A stretch of 64,000 bases of DNA from Agrobacterium tumefaciens (GCF_005221385.1 NZ_CP039903.1:1488001-1552000); one strand, 5' to 3'; shown: positions 45,848 to 56,299, counted from the stretch's first letter. Notes: generated by a model not told the origin, from the sequence alone. Numbers and translations are program-made.

Positions 45848-47251
45848 TCAGCACTCCACAACGTTGACGGCAAGGCCGCCGGTGGAGGTTTCCTTGTATT
45901 TATCGCTCATGTCGTTGCCGGTCTGGCGCATGGTTTCGATGCAGGCATCAAGCGGCACGAAATGCTGGCCGTCACCCTTCAGCGCAAGCGACGCCGCCGT
46001 CACCGCTTTCACGGCGCCCAGCGCATTACGCTCGATACAGGGCACCTGCACCAGCCCGGCAATCGGGTCACAGGTCATGCCGAGATGATGTTCGAGCGCG
46101 ATTTCAGCGGCATTTTCGATTTGTTCGGGCGATCCGCCCATGACGGCCGCAAGACCCGCTGCCGCCATGGCCGCCGCCGACCCGACTTCGCCCTGACAGC
46201 CCACTTCCGCGCCGGAAATCGAGGCATTGTGCTTGATGATGCCGCCAATCGCCGCCGCCGTCAGCAGGAAGTCACGCACGTCGTCAACCGTTGCATCCTC
46301 ATGGAAGTGCCGGAAATATCGGACAGTGGCCGGAACGACGCCCGCCGCACCATTGGTCGGCGCGGTGACCACCCGGCCACCGGCGGCATTTTCTTCGTTC
46401 ACGGCCATGGCGTAAACGCTCAGCCAGTCATTCGCCATGACAGGATTGAACCGGTTGCTGCGCCATTCCGCATTCAGCTTTTCGTAAATGGAACGGGCAC
46501 GACGGCGCACCTTCAGGCCGCCCGGCATGATGCCGTCGACTTTCAGCCCGCGCTCGATACAGCCGTCCATCGCTTCCCATATCTGGTCAAGCCGGTCGTT
46601 CAACTCGTCGCGGGAAACCACCGTCTCCTCATTCGCCCGTTTCATCTGGGCGATGGTACGGCCGGAACGGGTTGCCATATCAAGCATTTCCTTTGCCGAG
46701 GCGAAGGGATAGGGCACACGCGGACCATTATCGATGGTTTTGCCGCGCTGCTTGATCGCTTCCAGTTCCGTATCGGTTACGACGAAACCGCCGCCGACCG
46801 AATAATAGATGCGCTTGATCAGCAGCCTGCCCTGATTGTCGAAGGCGGAGAAGGTCATGCCATTGGCATGGCCAGGCAGCGGGTTCTTCTTGTCGAACAC
46901 CAGATCCTCGGCTGCCCGGAATTCGTAGGTCGGATGTCCGGGCGGCGTTACCGTTCCGGCCTTTTCCACCGTCTCGATGATCGCATCCATGGCGTCGGGA
47001 TCAACAAGGTCCGGCCGCTCGCCGGTCAAACCGAGAATGACGGCACGCCCGGTGCCATGGCCAATGCCGGTAAAGGCGAGTGAGCCGTGCAGGCTGACCT
47101 TCAGCCGCGAAACGCTGGCACCGGCAGGGCGCGGCCACTCATCGCTGAGGATCAGCGCCAGAAAGCGATTGGCCGCCGTCATCGGACCCATCGTATGGGA
47201 ACTTGAGGGACCGATACCGATCTTGAAGACGTCAAAGACCGAAAGAAACAT
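45848..47251 (-). CDS. sdaA: L-serine ammonia-lyase, single-chain, iron-sulfur type
   Basis: 467 aa. [23 protein letters not shown] opens the beta-like domain. The alpha-like domain has cysteines of the 4Fe-4S cluster in [35 protein letters not shown] and EC at the end. Deaminates L-serine to pyruvate and ammonia. Confidence 0.95.
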   Translation of the reverse strand: MFLSVFDVFKIGIGPSSSHTMGPMTAANRFLALILSDEWPRPAGASVSRLKVSLHGSLAFTGIGHGTGRAVILGLTGERPDLVDPDAMDAIIETVEKAGTVTPPGHPTYEFRAAEDLVFDKKNPLPGHANGMTFSAFDNQGRLLIKRIYYSVGGGFVVTDTELEAIKQRGKTIDNGPRVPYPFASAKEMLDMATRSGRTIAQMKRANEETVVSRDELNDRLDQIWEAMDGCIERGLKVDGIMPGGLKVRRRARSIYEKLNAEWRSNRFNPVMANDWLSVYAMAVNEENAAGGRVVTAPTNGAAGVVPATVRYFRHFHEDATVDDVRDFLLTAAAIGGIIKHNASISGAEVGCQGEVGSAAAMAAAGLAAVMGGSPEQIENAAEIALEHHLGMTCDPIAGLVQVPCIERNALGAVKAVTAASLALKGDGQHFVPLDACIETMRQTGNDMSDKYKETSTGGLAVNVVEC

Positions 47252-47486
47252 GAAGTTTTTCCTGACTGATGGATTCCACCATCATCATATCCAAAGCCGC
47301 GACGGATCGCCACCACAGCATAGGATGCAAAATCTATCGGGATTTTCGGAGAAATCCGGCGCTTCGGCAAGAACGAAGAGCGTCACCGGCTTTTGCGGCT
47401 GCGACATGCAGGTCGCAGAAACGAAAACAGCACGGTTTCCAGAGGAAACCGCGCCGTTTCAAAACCCGTCAATTCAGGAGAAGTGC

Positions 47487-47588
47487 TTATGGGCTGCCAA
47501 AAATGTACGTCAATGCGAGAAAAGCGGCAAAGCCTGCAAGTGCGCGCAAGGTAACGCCCCAGCAGGATTTCTGAGCGGTTTCTTCCAT
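47487..47588 (-). CDS. small 33-aa membrane protein
   Basis: Start ATG at 47588 with GGAGT 5 bp upstream, stop TAA at 47487. It reads MEETAQKSCWGVTLRALAGF then a run of Ala, Phe, Leu, Tyr and Ile ending GSP: a short polar head, a single Cys and one hydrophobic segment. Good start signal and codon phase support a real small protein; function unknown. Confidence 0.5.
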   Translation of the reverse strand: MEETAQKSCWGVTLRALAGFAAFLALTYIFGSP

Positions 47589-47961
47589 GATTACTCCAGC
47601 TATTCACTCTCCGGGGGATCTTCAAGACCCGGCCCGTTGGAAGAAGCATTTATTAAAATCCGGCGACGAAGGCAAATGCAAAAAGCGGCTAAATGAAGGC
47701 TTTTTCGACGGGCTGCCATTCGCCCCGCGCATAGGTACATGAAAAAACAAGGTGTTAGAGCGCGGCTTCCAAAACCGGCATTTCGGCCTTCGCCTCAATT
47801 TAGGCTAAAGTGTAACCGTTATTTAAAGCTTTTGCACAAACACCTGTTGAAAACCTTTGTCGCCGGCACGGTAAAGTCGAATTTATTCCGCCGCCACCGC
47901 GCCTTGAAAGCACAACACCTCTGCTTTATCGACGACGGATAACGACAACGGGACTCACTTC
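47589..47961. other. 373-bp stretch without a supported gene
   Basis: A spacer upstream of both the small membrane gene and the next + gene. No RNA gene, repeat or hairpin seen; probably holds two divergent promoters. Confidence 0.4.
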
Positions 47962-48312
47962 ATGCAGCAGGCATCTTCCTTTCCCGATCGCGAAACGGTC
48001 GCCTCGAAACTGACGTCGCTTGTAAGCGAGGACAAGGCATGGGTGTTGTTGCTGATGGAAAACGCCTTGCAGGATGAAAACCTGCTGGCCGGCCTCAATC
48101 TTTATCTCGACCAGCAGGCCAATGCCCGCTTCCTCAACAGTCTTAAGTTGGAGGCCGCCGGTGAATGGCTTGGCGCCAACGCCCCCGCCCGCCTGCAGAT
48201 TCGCCTCGCGGAAACCGCCAGAACCAGCCAGCACCCCGCTTATCTGGCCTTCCGCAAGGGGCTGACAGCATCGGCAGGTCTTGAAAAGGCCTACCCTAAA
48301 GCGCCGATCTGA
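47962..48312 (+). CDS. conserved hypothetical protein
   Basis: 116 aa, soluble, mostly helical (SFPDRETVASKLTSLVSEDK, LLLMENALQDENLLAGLNLY). Typical composition of the core chromosome, with a plausible start (GGGACTC upstream). No family recognised. Confidence 0.65.
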   Translation: MQQASSFPDRETVASKLTSLVSEDKAWVLLLMENALQDENLLAGLNLYLDQQANARFLNSLKLEAAGEWLGANAPARLQIRLAETARTSQHPAYLAFRKGLTASAGLEKAYPKAPI

Positions 48313-48383
48313 TCTTCCGGCGGAGCATGATGATTGGAGCGGGATTTCGGGCGAAAACCTGTTCTGGTCGTGATCTTTCACGA

Positions 48384-48618
48384 GGTTGCCCATTGACAAC
48401 GGGTCGAGGGTGCATGGGGCTTCCCCCCCTCTGCCCTGCCGGGCATCTCCCCCTCAAGGGGGGAGATCGGCAAGCGGCGCTACCACCGCTTCATTCGCCG
48501 GCGCTGAGATGGGCGAGACCTTGCCGCAGATCGATCTCCCCCCTTGAGGGGGAGATGTCCGGCAGGACAGAGGGAGGTAAGCCCCACGCACCCTTGACCC
48601 GTTGCCAATGGACAACCT
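48384..48618. repeat. large imperfect inverted repeat
   Basis: Left arm about 48384-48468, right arm about 48533-48618, separated by about 64 bp. Pairs include CATTGACAACGGGTC with GACCCGTTGCCAATG, GTGCATGGGGCTTCC with TAAGCCCCACGCAC, and CATCTCCCCCTC with GAGGGGGAGATG. It fills most of the gap between two convergent genes, as the mobile intergenic repeats of Rhizobiaceae do. Confidence 0.8.
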
Positions 48619-48633
48619 CCTGAAAGCGAACAT

Positions 48634-49398
48634 CTAATCCGGCACCCGGTCAACAACGGCGATGATCGGCCCCATGGGAAACAGCATGTCGCGCCGCTTC
48701 ATTGCGGGAATATCGACACTGGATATGGTGCCGTCGAGATAAAGCGCGTTGGGCGCATCGAGCACATCCCGAAACAGCGTGGCAAAATCGTAGAAGCGCA
48801 CGGTATTTTCCGAAATGGCGAAATGCACCATGCCATCGCGGGAGACGCCGACGCCGTTGCGTCGCTTCAGGCTGTCGCTGTCGGGCAAAAATCGCGGATG
48901 CAGCTTTCCGTCGATAACCAGCATCGGCCCCGACTGGGTGGCGAAATCCGGCTTTGGGTCTGCCGCCAGATAGGCCTCGGTCTCCAGCACGGTGGCCGTC
49001 GTGCCTTTCAGATAAAACACGCCATTGGGCAGAAGGTGAAAATTGCCCCAGCCACCCCGGGTGCTGATCGACGAACGTTCCACGCCATTTTCGACAAACA
49101 GGCCAACCGGCGAATAGTCGGAATGATACATGCCGCCATTCATGGCGAAGATGCTGAACATATGCTGCCGCCAGAGCGCGGAGGACAGGTCGGCGAAGGA
49201 GCGATACCCCTGCCCGGAGACGTGATCGCGATCATAGATCCGGATGGTATTCTTTGCCGGATCGAAGCTGCACACGGTGTAGCGACCGCCCGCATGGTCC
49301 ATGCTTTTGCAAAAATCCACCTGCCCGCCGGCCTGCGCCGAAAACGGCAACAACAATGGTAACAGCAGCTTCGCCAGTCTTTTCATCGATCCGTTCAT
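48634..49398 (-). CDS. exported phosphodiester glycosidase-family (NAGPA/DUF2233) protein
   Basis: 254 aa from ATG 49398 (GGGGTGGG upstream), signal peptide about 1-27 (ends AQAGG). AMNGGMYHSDYSPVGLFVENG, then a variable middle (about 140-180) and GVSRDGMVHFAIS are characteristic of the family that includes the N-acetylglucosamine-1-phosphodiester glycosidase. Probably trims a phosphate-linked sugar in the periplasm. Confidence 0.85.
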   Translation of the reverse strand: MNGSMKRLAKLLLPLLLPFSAQAGGQVDFCKSMDHAGGRYTVCSFDPAKNTIRIYDRDHVSGQGYRSFADLSSALWRQHMFSIFAMNGGMYHSDYSPVGLFVENGVERSSISTRGGWGNFHLLPNGVFYLKGTTATVLETEAYLAADPKPDFATQSGPMLVIDGKLHPRFLPDSDSLKRRNGVGVSRDGMVHFAISENTVRFYDFATLFRDVLDAPNALYLDGTISSVDIPAMKRRDMLFPMGPIIAVVDRVPD

Positions 49399-49505
49399 GC
49401 CCACCCCGTGATTCTCGTCAGGGGAACATTCGCAGGGAAATTCAGTCAAAGAAAAGGCGTCACCCACGCTTCAGGGTGACGCCGGAACATTTAAGGGGAG
49501 TGCCT

Positions 49506-49667
49506 TTAGCGGCGGGCAGCGCGGTCCACATTGCGGCCGGCGTCCTGCGTTGCATCAACGGCATTCGCCGTATCCCGGCCCATGCCACGGATGGTGTTGC
49601 CGCAAGAGCTGAGCGTCACGACGGTCAACAAGGCCACGAAAACGGTCGAAAGAATGCGTGTAATCAT
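49506..49667 (-). CDS. entericidin-like small lipoprotein
   Basis: 53 aa from MITRILSTVFVALLTVVTL (49667). Lipobox LSSC with Cys at about 22, then GNTIRGMGRDTANAVDATQD, an amphipathic helix as in entericidin A/B. Outer- or inner-membrane lipoprotein, induced in stationary phase in relatives. The extension to 49703 lacks support. Confidence 0.8.
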   Translation of the reverse strand: MITRILSTVFVALLTVVTLSSCGNTIRGMGRDTANAVDATQDAGRNVDRAARR

Positions 49668-49830
49668 TGAAATAACTCCCCTATGACTTGCCGTCCAAGG
49701 CAAGCGCCGATGTGATATGCGTCACAATAACGTGAGTCCCGAAAATCGGTTCCAGCGGCATTTCAAAAAATCCAGTCGATGAAAATTAACAGGGTTTTGA
49801 AGTTCACGAGGGAAACTCCACACCTGGATA

Positions 49831-50634
49831 ATGGCTGAGGAAAATATCGTGGGTGATATGACTGAGATCAACAATCGGCTTCTGGTGATGACGGCAGGCG
49901 GCGTGAACCCCAATATCATGATCAATGCGCTTGCCGCCCATTTTCCGGATATTCACGTCTTTGTCGAACAACCGGAAAGCAAATCCGTCATTCTCAGGCG
50001 GCGGGCGCGTCGGCTGGGCTGGATTGCCGCCGCCGGCCAGATGGCGACGATGGTCGCCTCTCGCCTCGGCAAACGTTTCACGGTTCGAAGAAGCCATGAG
50101 ATCATCGCCGAGCATGGCCTTTCCGCCGAACTGGGCCATACCGTTCCCATCACGCAATTTGCCTCGCTGAACGACGAGGAATGCCACAAGGCCGCCAATC
50201 AGTTGAAGCCGGCGGCAATCTTCACCATTTCCTGCCGCCTTCTCAAGCCCGCGACGCTGCAGGCCCTGCAATGCCCGATTATCAATTTCCACGCCGGCAT
50301 CAATCCTGCCTATCGCGGCCAGATGGGCGGGTATTGGGCGCTGGTGGAAAAGGACCGTGGCAATTTCGGTGCAACCGTACATCTGGTTGACAAGGGCGTG
50401 GATACCGGCGCCACGCTTTACGAAAAACGGCTGAAACCCTCACCTTCAGACACGATTGCCACCTACCCGCTGCTTCTCACCGCCGCCTCGGTGGATATTG
50501 CCGTCAACGCCGTCGAAGATGCATTATCCGGCAGCCTCGCACCACAGCCGCCCTCACCCGGAAAATCGGTATTGCGCTTTCCACCGACGATCTGGACCTG
50601 GCTATGGAACGGCCTGACGAAACGGATCTGGTGA
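49831..50634 (+). CDS. formyltransferase-family protein
   Basis: 267 aa. IINFHAGINPAYRGQMGGYWAL contains the N...HxxxxP...G pattern of formyltransferases, and GATVHLVDKGVDTGATLYE the catalytic Asp region. Uses 10-formyl-tetrahydrofolate; acceptor unknown. ATG 49858 is an alternative start. The MetF-like gene 106 bp downstream points to one-carbon chemistry. Confidence 0.85.
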   Translation: MAEENIVGDMTEINNRLLVMTAGGVNPNIMINALAAHFPDIHVFVEQPESKSVILRRRARRLGWIAAAGQMATMVASRLGKRFTVRRSHEIIAEHGLSAELGHTVPITQFASLNDEECHKAANQLKPAAIFTISCRLLKPATLQALQCPIINFHAGINPAYRGQMGGYWALVEKDRGNFGATVHLVDKGVDTGATLYEKRLKPSPSDTIATYPLLLTAASVDIAVNAVEDALSGSLAPQPPSPGKSVLRFPPTIWTWLWNGLTKRIW

Positions 50635-50740
50635 TCCTTCGCTGCACCGCGGTGCCAAGCTTCGTCGCAGATGCAGGGCTGTCTTGCCGCATCAGGCACA
50701 GACGGCATCGAAAAAACGGTGCATGATAATCAAAAGGATC

Positions 50741-51643
50741 ATGCACAAATTGCTCGACATTTCCGCCTCCTCCATCATCCCCGCCTCCATCGAAGCCTCA
50801 CCCGCACAGGTGCTTGGCCCGGCAAGCCTTGCCGGTCTCTTTCCGCAGGGCGTGCGTGTCTATCTGACCGACACCGGCGCGGCCTCACAGGTCAGGCTCG
50901 TTGATGCGGCGAGACATCTGCGCGATCTCGGTTATGAGCCCGTGCCGCATCTTGCGGCGCGGCGCATCCCGTCGCGCGTGGAGTTTGAGGAACAGGTGAA
51001 GCGGCTGGCGGGCGAAGCGGGCGTATCGGATGTGCTGGTTGTCGGCGGCGGCGTCGACAGGCCCGCCGGTCCCTTCGCTTCCAGCATGGATATGCTGTCG
51101 TCAGGCATTTTCGACCGCTATGGAATGAAGCAGATCGCCATTGCCGGCCACCCCGAAGGCAGCCCGGATTTCAGCGAGGAGACGGCAGTTGCCGCGCTGC
51201 GGCTGAAGCGTGATTTTGCGCAAAGAAGCGATGCGACGATGCGCATCGTCACCCAGTTCGGTTTCGATGCAGCCCGTTTCATCGCCTGGGCGGAAGGGCT
51301 TGTTGCATCAGGCATCGACCTGCCGGTGCATATCGGCGTTTCCGGCCCGGCCAAGATCACGACGCTGTTGAAATATGCAGCACTTTGCGGTGTCGGCAAT
51401 TCCATCGCTTATCTGAAGAAAAACGCGCTCTCCCTCACAACGCTGGCAAAGGGTCATTCGCCGGAAAGCGTCGTCGGACCGATCGAGCGGCACTGGCAGG
51501 CCAATCCGCAAGGGCCGATCCGGCAAATTCACGTCTTTCCCTTTGGCGGCTTGCAGAATTCGGCCGACTGGCTGGTCAATCGCGGAAGCTGGCAAACGGG
51601 CGGCGCCGACCGTTCGGCATCGCCGGATTCCGTCGCGGTTTGA
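50741..51643 (+). CDS. methylenetetrahydrofolate reductase-family protein
   Basis: 300 aa from ATG 50741 (AAAGGA upstream); ATG 50723 is possible. A TIM barrel with FGFDAARFIAWAEG, HIGVSGPAKITTLLKYAALCGVGNS and DVLVVGGGVDRP. It belongs to the MetF-related group often paired with C1 enzymes in alphaproteobacteria rather than the methionine MetF itself. Forms a likely operon with the formyltransferase. Confidence 0.8.
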   Translation: MHKLLDISASSIIPASIEASPAQVLGPASLAGLFPQGVRVYLTDTGAASQVRLVDAARHLRDLGYEPVPHLAARRIPSRVEFEEQVKRLAGEAGVSDVLVVGGGVDRPAGPFASSMDMLSSGIFDRYGMKQIAIAGHPEGSPDFSEETAVAALRLKRDFAQRSDATMRIVTQFGFDAARFIAWAEGLVASGIDLPVHIGVSGPAKITTLLKYAALCGVGNSIAYLKKNALSLTTLAKGHSPESVVGPIERHWQANPQGPIRQIHVFPFGGLQNSADWLVNRGSWQTGGADRSASPDSVAV

Positions 51644-51692
51644 CACCATGTCCGCCTGCGCCCCGCTTCAAGGCCGCGCAGGCCCGGTCATG

Positions 51693-52589
51693 TTACGCCG
51701 CCTTGGCAACCTCGACAAAGGCGCTGCGAATGCTCTCCGCCACCGCAAGCACCGGACGCGACGCCTTGTCGCCCATGATCAGGCGAATATCGAAGCAGCC
51801 GAGTTCCGGCAGGCCTTCCTTGTCGCCCAGAATGACCATGTCGTTTAACACATAGGATCGCGGCAGCGGCGCGATGGCAAGATCGGCGGCAATCGCCGCG
51901 CGCTGCGCCATCGTATGGCCGCTGAGATAAGCCACCCGGAAATTGCGCCCGCGCCTCTCCAGCGAATTGATCGCCTCCGAACGCCAGATGCAGCCTTCTT
52001 CCCAGATCGAAATCGGTAGAGGGTCACGCAGATAAGCGGTGCCGCATTTTGCACCCGCCCAGACGAGACGTTCGCGCATCAAAACCTCGCCCGTATCCCT
52101 GAGCGGATGCGAGGCACAGTTGACGAGCGCAAGATCAAGCCGTTGCTCGTCCATCCGCTTGTAGAGATTGGAGCTGGAATCGATGGTGACGTCGATCATG
52201 ATGCCGGGGAAAGCCTCGGCAAAGCGCTTGAGAATGCCCGGCAGCAGGCCACGCTCCCCGATATCCTCCGGCGCGCCGAGACGCACCACACCGGATAGCT
52301 CGGGCATGACGAAACGTGACACGGCTTCATTGGAGAGCGCGATCATGCGGCGCGCATAGGTCAGCAGCGTCTCCCCATGCGCGGTCAATGTTACCGAGCG
52401 GGCATCGCGCAGGAACAATGTCGTCTTCAACTGTTCCTCAAGCTTCTTGATCTGCATGGAAACGGCTGAGGGCGTCCTGAACACCACTTCCGCAGCGGTG
52501 GAGAAATTTCCCGTTTCCGCAATCGCGACGAAGGTTCTCAATATGTCGTTATCCAGCAACGGCAGCGGTTGGCGGAAAGTTACGGTCAT
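51693..52589 (-). CDS. LysR-family transcriptional regulator
   Basis: 298 aa from ATG 52589. Helix-turn-helix at about 12-70 (TFVAIAETGNFSTAAEVVFRTPSAVSMQIKKLEEQL) and a substrate-binding domain from 95. It is divergent from a DUF1127 gene across 284 bp, the usual place for the regulated promoter. Confidence 0.92.
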   Translation of the reverse strand: MTVTFRQPLPLLDNDILRTFVAIAETGNFSTAAEVVFRTPSAVSMQIKKLEEQLKTTLFLRDARSVTLTAHGETLLTYARRMIALSNEAVSRFVMPELSGVVRLGAPEDIGERGLLPGILKRFAEAFPGIMIDVTIDSSSNLYKRMDEQRLDLALVNCASHPLRDTGEVLMRERLVWAGAKCGTAYLRDPLPISIWEEGCIWRSEAINSLERRGRNFRVAYLSGHTMAQRAAIAADLAIAPLPRSYVLNDMVILGDKEGLPELGCFDIRLIMGDKASRPVLAVAESIRSAFVEVAKAA

Positions 52590-52873
52590 GGCACGTACCT
52601 TCAAATATTTTGATTTATAGATGGATATCATTTCGTTTGATTGAATGTCAACTGGCGCGCACCATCCGGGACATCGAATGACAGGACCGAAAAAAGCCCT
52701 GCTGTCATGAAGCGCCGAACTCCCCTTATGTGATGACGCGCAGCCGGCGGGCCATGCCAGTAAGTCATTACGATAATTGATGAATGATATGAAATTCATT
52801 CTCTTGTTTGATGAAATATGCAGGCGCATATCGAAGGCGCAAATCAATCGTGGTTCAGGAAAGGATCAAGGAC

Positions 52874-53092
52874 ATGACCATGATACACTATCTCCCGGCG
52901 GCGAACCGCTCTCCGCATCGTCCCTCTTCCGGCGGCTGGCTTCACCGCCTGTCAGGCCACGTTTCCGCTCTTTACAGATCATGGCGTCGTGCACGGATGC
53001 TGCGCGCACTTGAGGCATTGCCGCCTGAAACATTGAAGGATATCGGATGGCCGACGACAGACAATTACCGCACAAACGCCATCCGCAAATGA
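52874..53092 (+). CDS. DUF1127 small protein
   Basis: 72 aa from ATG 52874 (AAGGA upstream). RARMLRALEALPPETLKDIGW is the DUF1127 core, an Arg-rich helix followed by LKDIG. In Agrobacterium such small proteins affect phosphate, motility and RNA turnover. Divergent from the LysR gene, which may control it. Confidence 0.9.
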   Translation: MTMIHYLPAANRSPHRPSSGGWLHRLSGHVSALYRSWRRARMLRALEALPPETLKDIGWPTTDNYRTNAIRK

Positions 53093-53363
53093 CCTCTGAC
53101 CGGTGGCTCGCAGCCATTTTAAGACTTGCGAGCCATCTCTTCCCGTGCCAATACGCTCCGGCAACGGCGTAAAAAAGCCTGCCTGTTTTACATGCGACAC
53201 GACGCCTTTTTAAAAGGCTTGTCGCAAATTTTGCATATTTCAAAAGCGATTTTTTGACAGCCCCGATTCCACGGCGTATTTTTCGTTAAAGATGTCGGAA
53301 ACAGGACATCCAGAAGACCGATTCCAAGGGAGGAATTGCGTATTCGCAACGGAGCACGGGCAA

Positions 53364-54404
53364 ATGAGCAAAAACTCCCAGAAGAAACGCTCAATCGTCT
53401 TTTTTCTCATTCCGCAATTTACCATGCTGCCCTTTGCCGCAGCGGTTGAAACGCTTCGCATCGCCAACCGAATGTTGGGCTATCAAGCCTATGAATGGCG
53501 CATCGCCTCACTCGATGGCCAGAAGGTCATGTCATCGAGCGGCATCTGTCTCGAGGTCGACACCTGTCTCGCTGATGAGCGTCGGTATGTTACCGGCGAG
53601 AACCGCGCAGAAATGGCAATCATCTGTTCGGGTATCGATGTGGATCAGCACATCAACAAGTCAGTCAACGCCTGGCTGCGCGAAGCCTATAATCGCGGCA
53701 TCGCCATCGGCAGCCTCTGTACCGCCGCCCATATCCTTGCGCAGGCTGGCCTGCTGAACGGCAAGCGCTGCGCAATCCACTGGGAAAACCTGCCAGGTTT
53801 TTCAGAAGCCTTTCCGCAGGTGGAAGTTTATGCCGACCTTTTCGAAGTCGACAGCAACATCTACACCTGTGCCGGCGGCACGGCCTCGCTTGACATGATG
53901 CTGAGCCTGATCGGCCAGGATTTCGGCGAAAACCTCGTCAACCGCGTCTGCGAACAGCAATTGACCGACCGGGTGCGCAGCCCCAATGACCGCCAGCGCC
54001 TGCCGCTGCGCGCCCGCCTCGGCGTGCAGAACAGCAAGGTCCTGTCGATCATCGAATTGATGGAAGGCAATCTCGCCGAGCCGCTGTCGCTGCTTGACAT
54101 AGCCGATGCCGCCGATCTGTCACGCCGGCAGGTGGAACGCCTGTTCCGTCAGGAAATGGGCCGCTCGCCCGCCCGCTATTACCTTGAAATCCGCCTCGAC
54201 CGCGCCCGCCACCTGCTCGTGCAATCGGCCATGCCGGTGGTCGAAGTCGCCGTCGCCTGCGGTTTCGTCTCGGCCTCGCATTTTTCCAAATGTTATCGCG
54301 AAATCTACAATCGCACGCCGCAGCAGGAACGCGCCGAACGCAAGCTCTTGATCAGCGCCTCGCGAATGGCGATGGCGAGCCAGGGTGGCAAAGCCGCGCA
54401 TTGA
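53364..54404 (+). CDS. GlxA-family transcriptional regulator (DJ-1/PfpI plus AraC)
   Basis: 346 aa from ATG 53364 with GGAGCACGGG upstream. Residues 12-180 form a class I glutamine amidotransferase-like fold with GSLCTAAHILAQAGLL (nucleophile-elbow Cys). Residues 240-335 form an AraC HTH pair (LLDIADAADLSRRQVERLF and VAVACGFVSASHFSKCYRE). Such regulators control choline or glycine betaine use in rhizobia; the target here is unknown. Confidence 0.9.
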   Translation: MSKNSQKKRSIVFFLIPQFTMLPFAAAVETLRIANRMLGYQAYEWRIASLDGQKVMSSSGICLEVDTCLADERRYVTGENRAEMAIICSGIDVDQHINKSVNAWLREAYNRGIAIGSLCTAAHILAQAGLLNGKRCAIHWENLPGFSEAFPQVEVYADLFEVDSNIYTCAGGTASLDMMLSLIGQDFGENLVNRVCEQQLTDRVRSPNDRQRLPLRARLGVQNSKVLSIIELMEGNLAEPLSLLDIADAADLSRRQVERLFRQEMGRSPARYYLEIRLDRARHLLVQSAMPVVEVAVACGFVSASHFSKCYREIYNRTPQQERAERKLLISASRMAMASQGGKAAH

Positions 54405-54461
54405 AGACCCGGCCTTAAAAAGCCTCGGGCACGATGGCAGGCAGATCGAAGACAAAGCACC

Positions 54462-54575
54462 TCCGTCATGCCGGACTTGATCCGGCATCCAGCCACGGCG
54501 CGTCTGCGCCGTGAAAGAGTCTCTCGCGATCAAGGACTTGATCGCGTTGGACACCGGATCAAGTCCGGGGTGACG
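54462..54575. repeat. dispersed palindromic repeat, copy 2
   Basis: Starts CCGTCATGCCGGACTTGATC and ends GGGGTGACG; the same hairpin blocks as copy 1 at 29373-29487. Lies downstream of the GlxA-type gene. Confidence 0.8.
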
Positions 54576-54678
54576 GAGTACGGATGATGGAACTGTGCCA
54601 AAAAACACAAGTTCAACGAGCTGCTAGCTGCCCGCAGAAACCCGACCCAAATCCTTACCCCAACACCATCAGAGGAAC

Positions 54679-56154
54679 TCACCTAAACGGCCGAACCGCG
54701 TGGGCAAGATCCTCCGCCGTCATGCCGGCGCCTGCCCTGTTGCCCGCCTCACCATGCAGCCAGACCCCGGCAGCCGCCGCCTCGAAGGCAGGCGCGCCCT
54801 GCGCCAGCAACGCGCCGATGATACCGGCCAGCACATCTCCCGAACCCGCCGTTGCAAGGCTCGCCGGCGCATTGGTGTTGACCAGCACCCGCCCGTCCGG
54901 CGCGGCGATCACCGTATCCGCGCCCTTGTAGACCAGCGCGGCGCCGCTACGCGCCGCGGCGACCTGCGCCTTCTCGATCTTGCTCAATCCGGCATCTGCG
55001 GCAAGATCGGGAAACAGCCGCGCAAACTCGCCCTCATGCGGCGTCAGGACAAATTTTCCCGTGCCGGACGTGACGCGCTCGAACAGCGCCTCCGTATGAT
55101 CCTTGAAAGCCGTGATCGCATCGGCATCCAGCACCACTGCCCTGTCTCCGAGCAGGGACACGAATTGCCGCGCCTTGTCCAGATCACCAAAACCCGGGCC
55201 GAGAACGAAAGTGCCGTGACGCCGATCCTCCAGCCAAAGCCGAAGATCATCGCTATTGTCCATGGGCGCGTTCATCACCGCCGTCAGCGTCATCGAAAGC
55301 ACGTCGAGCGCCGCTTTCGGGGCAGTGACAGTGACGATCCCCGCCCCCGCCTTCAGCGCCGCAAGCGCCGTCATGCGGCTTGCGCCCGTCGCATGGGTCG
55401 GGCCGGAAAAGACGGTCAGGTGCCCACGCCGGAACTTGTGTGTCTCCATATCGGCGCGCGGCAAGGCGTGCCCCCAGACAAGCGGATGGTTTTCAGCCAC
55501 CGATCCCGCATGTGCGGCAAGGATGCGGGCGGGAATGCCGATATCGAAGACTTCCAGCGCCCCGCACAGCTCCCGCCCCGGCATCAGCAGATGGCCGGGC
55601 TTGCGCGCCATGAACGTCACCGTGCGCTGCGCTTTGAATGAGGCACGGAGAGGCGCACCCCTGCGGCCGCAAAGGCCCGAAGGCAGATCAACGGCAAGCA
55701 CAGGAACGCCCGCCTTCGCCACCGCCTCGATCACATCGGCAAGTTCGCTTGGAATATCACGCGACAATCCGGCCCCGAAAACCGCATCAATCACCATGTC
55801 GCCGCCAAGAGGCACATAATCGCCAAGCGGCAACGGCGTTACCCCGCTCCGCTCAAATGCCGTTCGCGCATCGCCCTTCAGCGCGGCAGTATCACCGAGA
55901 TGATAAACCGCAACGGCCGCGCCGCTCTGCAAAAGCACCCGCGCCGCGACATAGCCGTCTCCGCCATTATTGCCGCCACCGCAAAGCACGACGAAACGCA
56001 GCGCCTGCGGATAATGGCGCAGGGCCGAGGCGGCAACCGCCTGCCCCGCCCGCTCCATCAGGTCATACAGCGGAATGCCGGATTGCCCGGCCGCCGCATC
56101 GATGCGGGCCATCACGTCAGGGTCGATCAGGAAGAGCTGTGGAAGGGATGTCAT
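54679..56154 (-). CDS. nnrD: bifunctional NAD(P)H-hydrate epimerase/dehydratase
   Basis: 491 aa. Residues 1-210 are the epimerase (YjeF_N; GGGNNGGDGYVAARVL); residues 230-480 the ADP-dependent dehydratase (ribokinase-like; HTSGSGDVLAG-type GSGDVLAGIIGALLAQG). Repairs hydrated NAD(P)H. A fusion usual in bacteria (E. coli YjeF). Confidence 0.95.
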   Translation of the reverse strand: MTSLPQLFLIDPDVMARIDAAAGQSGIPLYDLMERAGQAVAASALRHYPQALRFVVLCGGGNNGGDGYVAARVLLQSGAAVAVYHLGDTAALKGDARTAFERSGVTPLPLGDYVPLGGDMVIDAVFGAGLSRDIPSELADVIEAVAKAGVPVLAVDLPSGLCGRRGAPLRASFKAQRTVTFMARKPGHLLMPGRELCGALEVFDIGIPARILAAHAGSVAENHPLVWGHALPRADMETHKFRRGHLTVFSGPTHATGASRMTALAALKAGAGIVTVTAPKAALDVLSMTLTAVMNAPMDNSDDLRLWLEDRRHGTFVLGPGFGDLDKARQFVSLLGDRAVVLDADAITAFKDHTEALFERVTSGTGKFVLTPHEGEFARLFPDLAADAGLSKIEKAQVAAARSGAALVYKGADTVIAAPDGRVLVNTNAPASLATAGSGDVLAGIIGALLAQGAPAFEAAAAGVWLHGEAGNRAGAGMTAEDLAHAVRPFR

Positions 56155-56299
56155 GGGCCGATCATCCCTTCAAAACGCCGGAAAGGCAATCGATACAAAA
56201 ATAAGCAGATCCGCGTGACTGAATAATAGTCAAATGCATAAAATATAAACATACCGGCAAAACACCCGTGTCGAAACTCAAAATATAAGAGATTACTAA

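Noticed and set aside
45962..47083. 373-codon + strand frame
   Set aside because: Antisense to sdaA.
54700..55641. 313-codon + strand frame
   Set aside because: Antisense to the nnrD/E fusion, Arg-rich.
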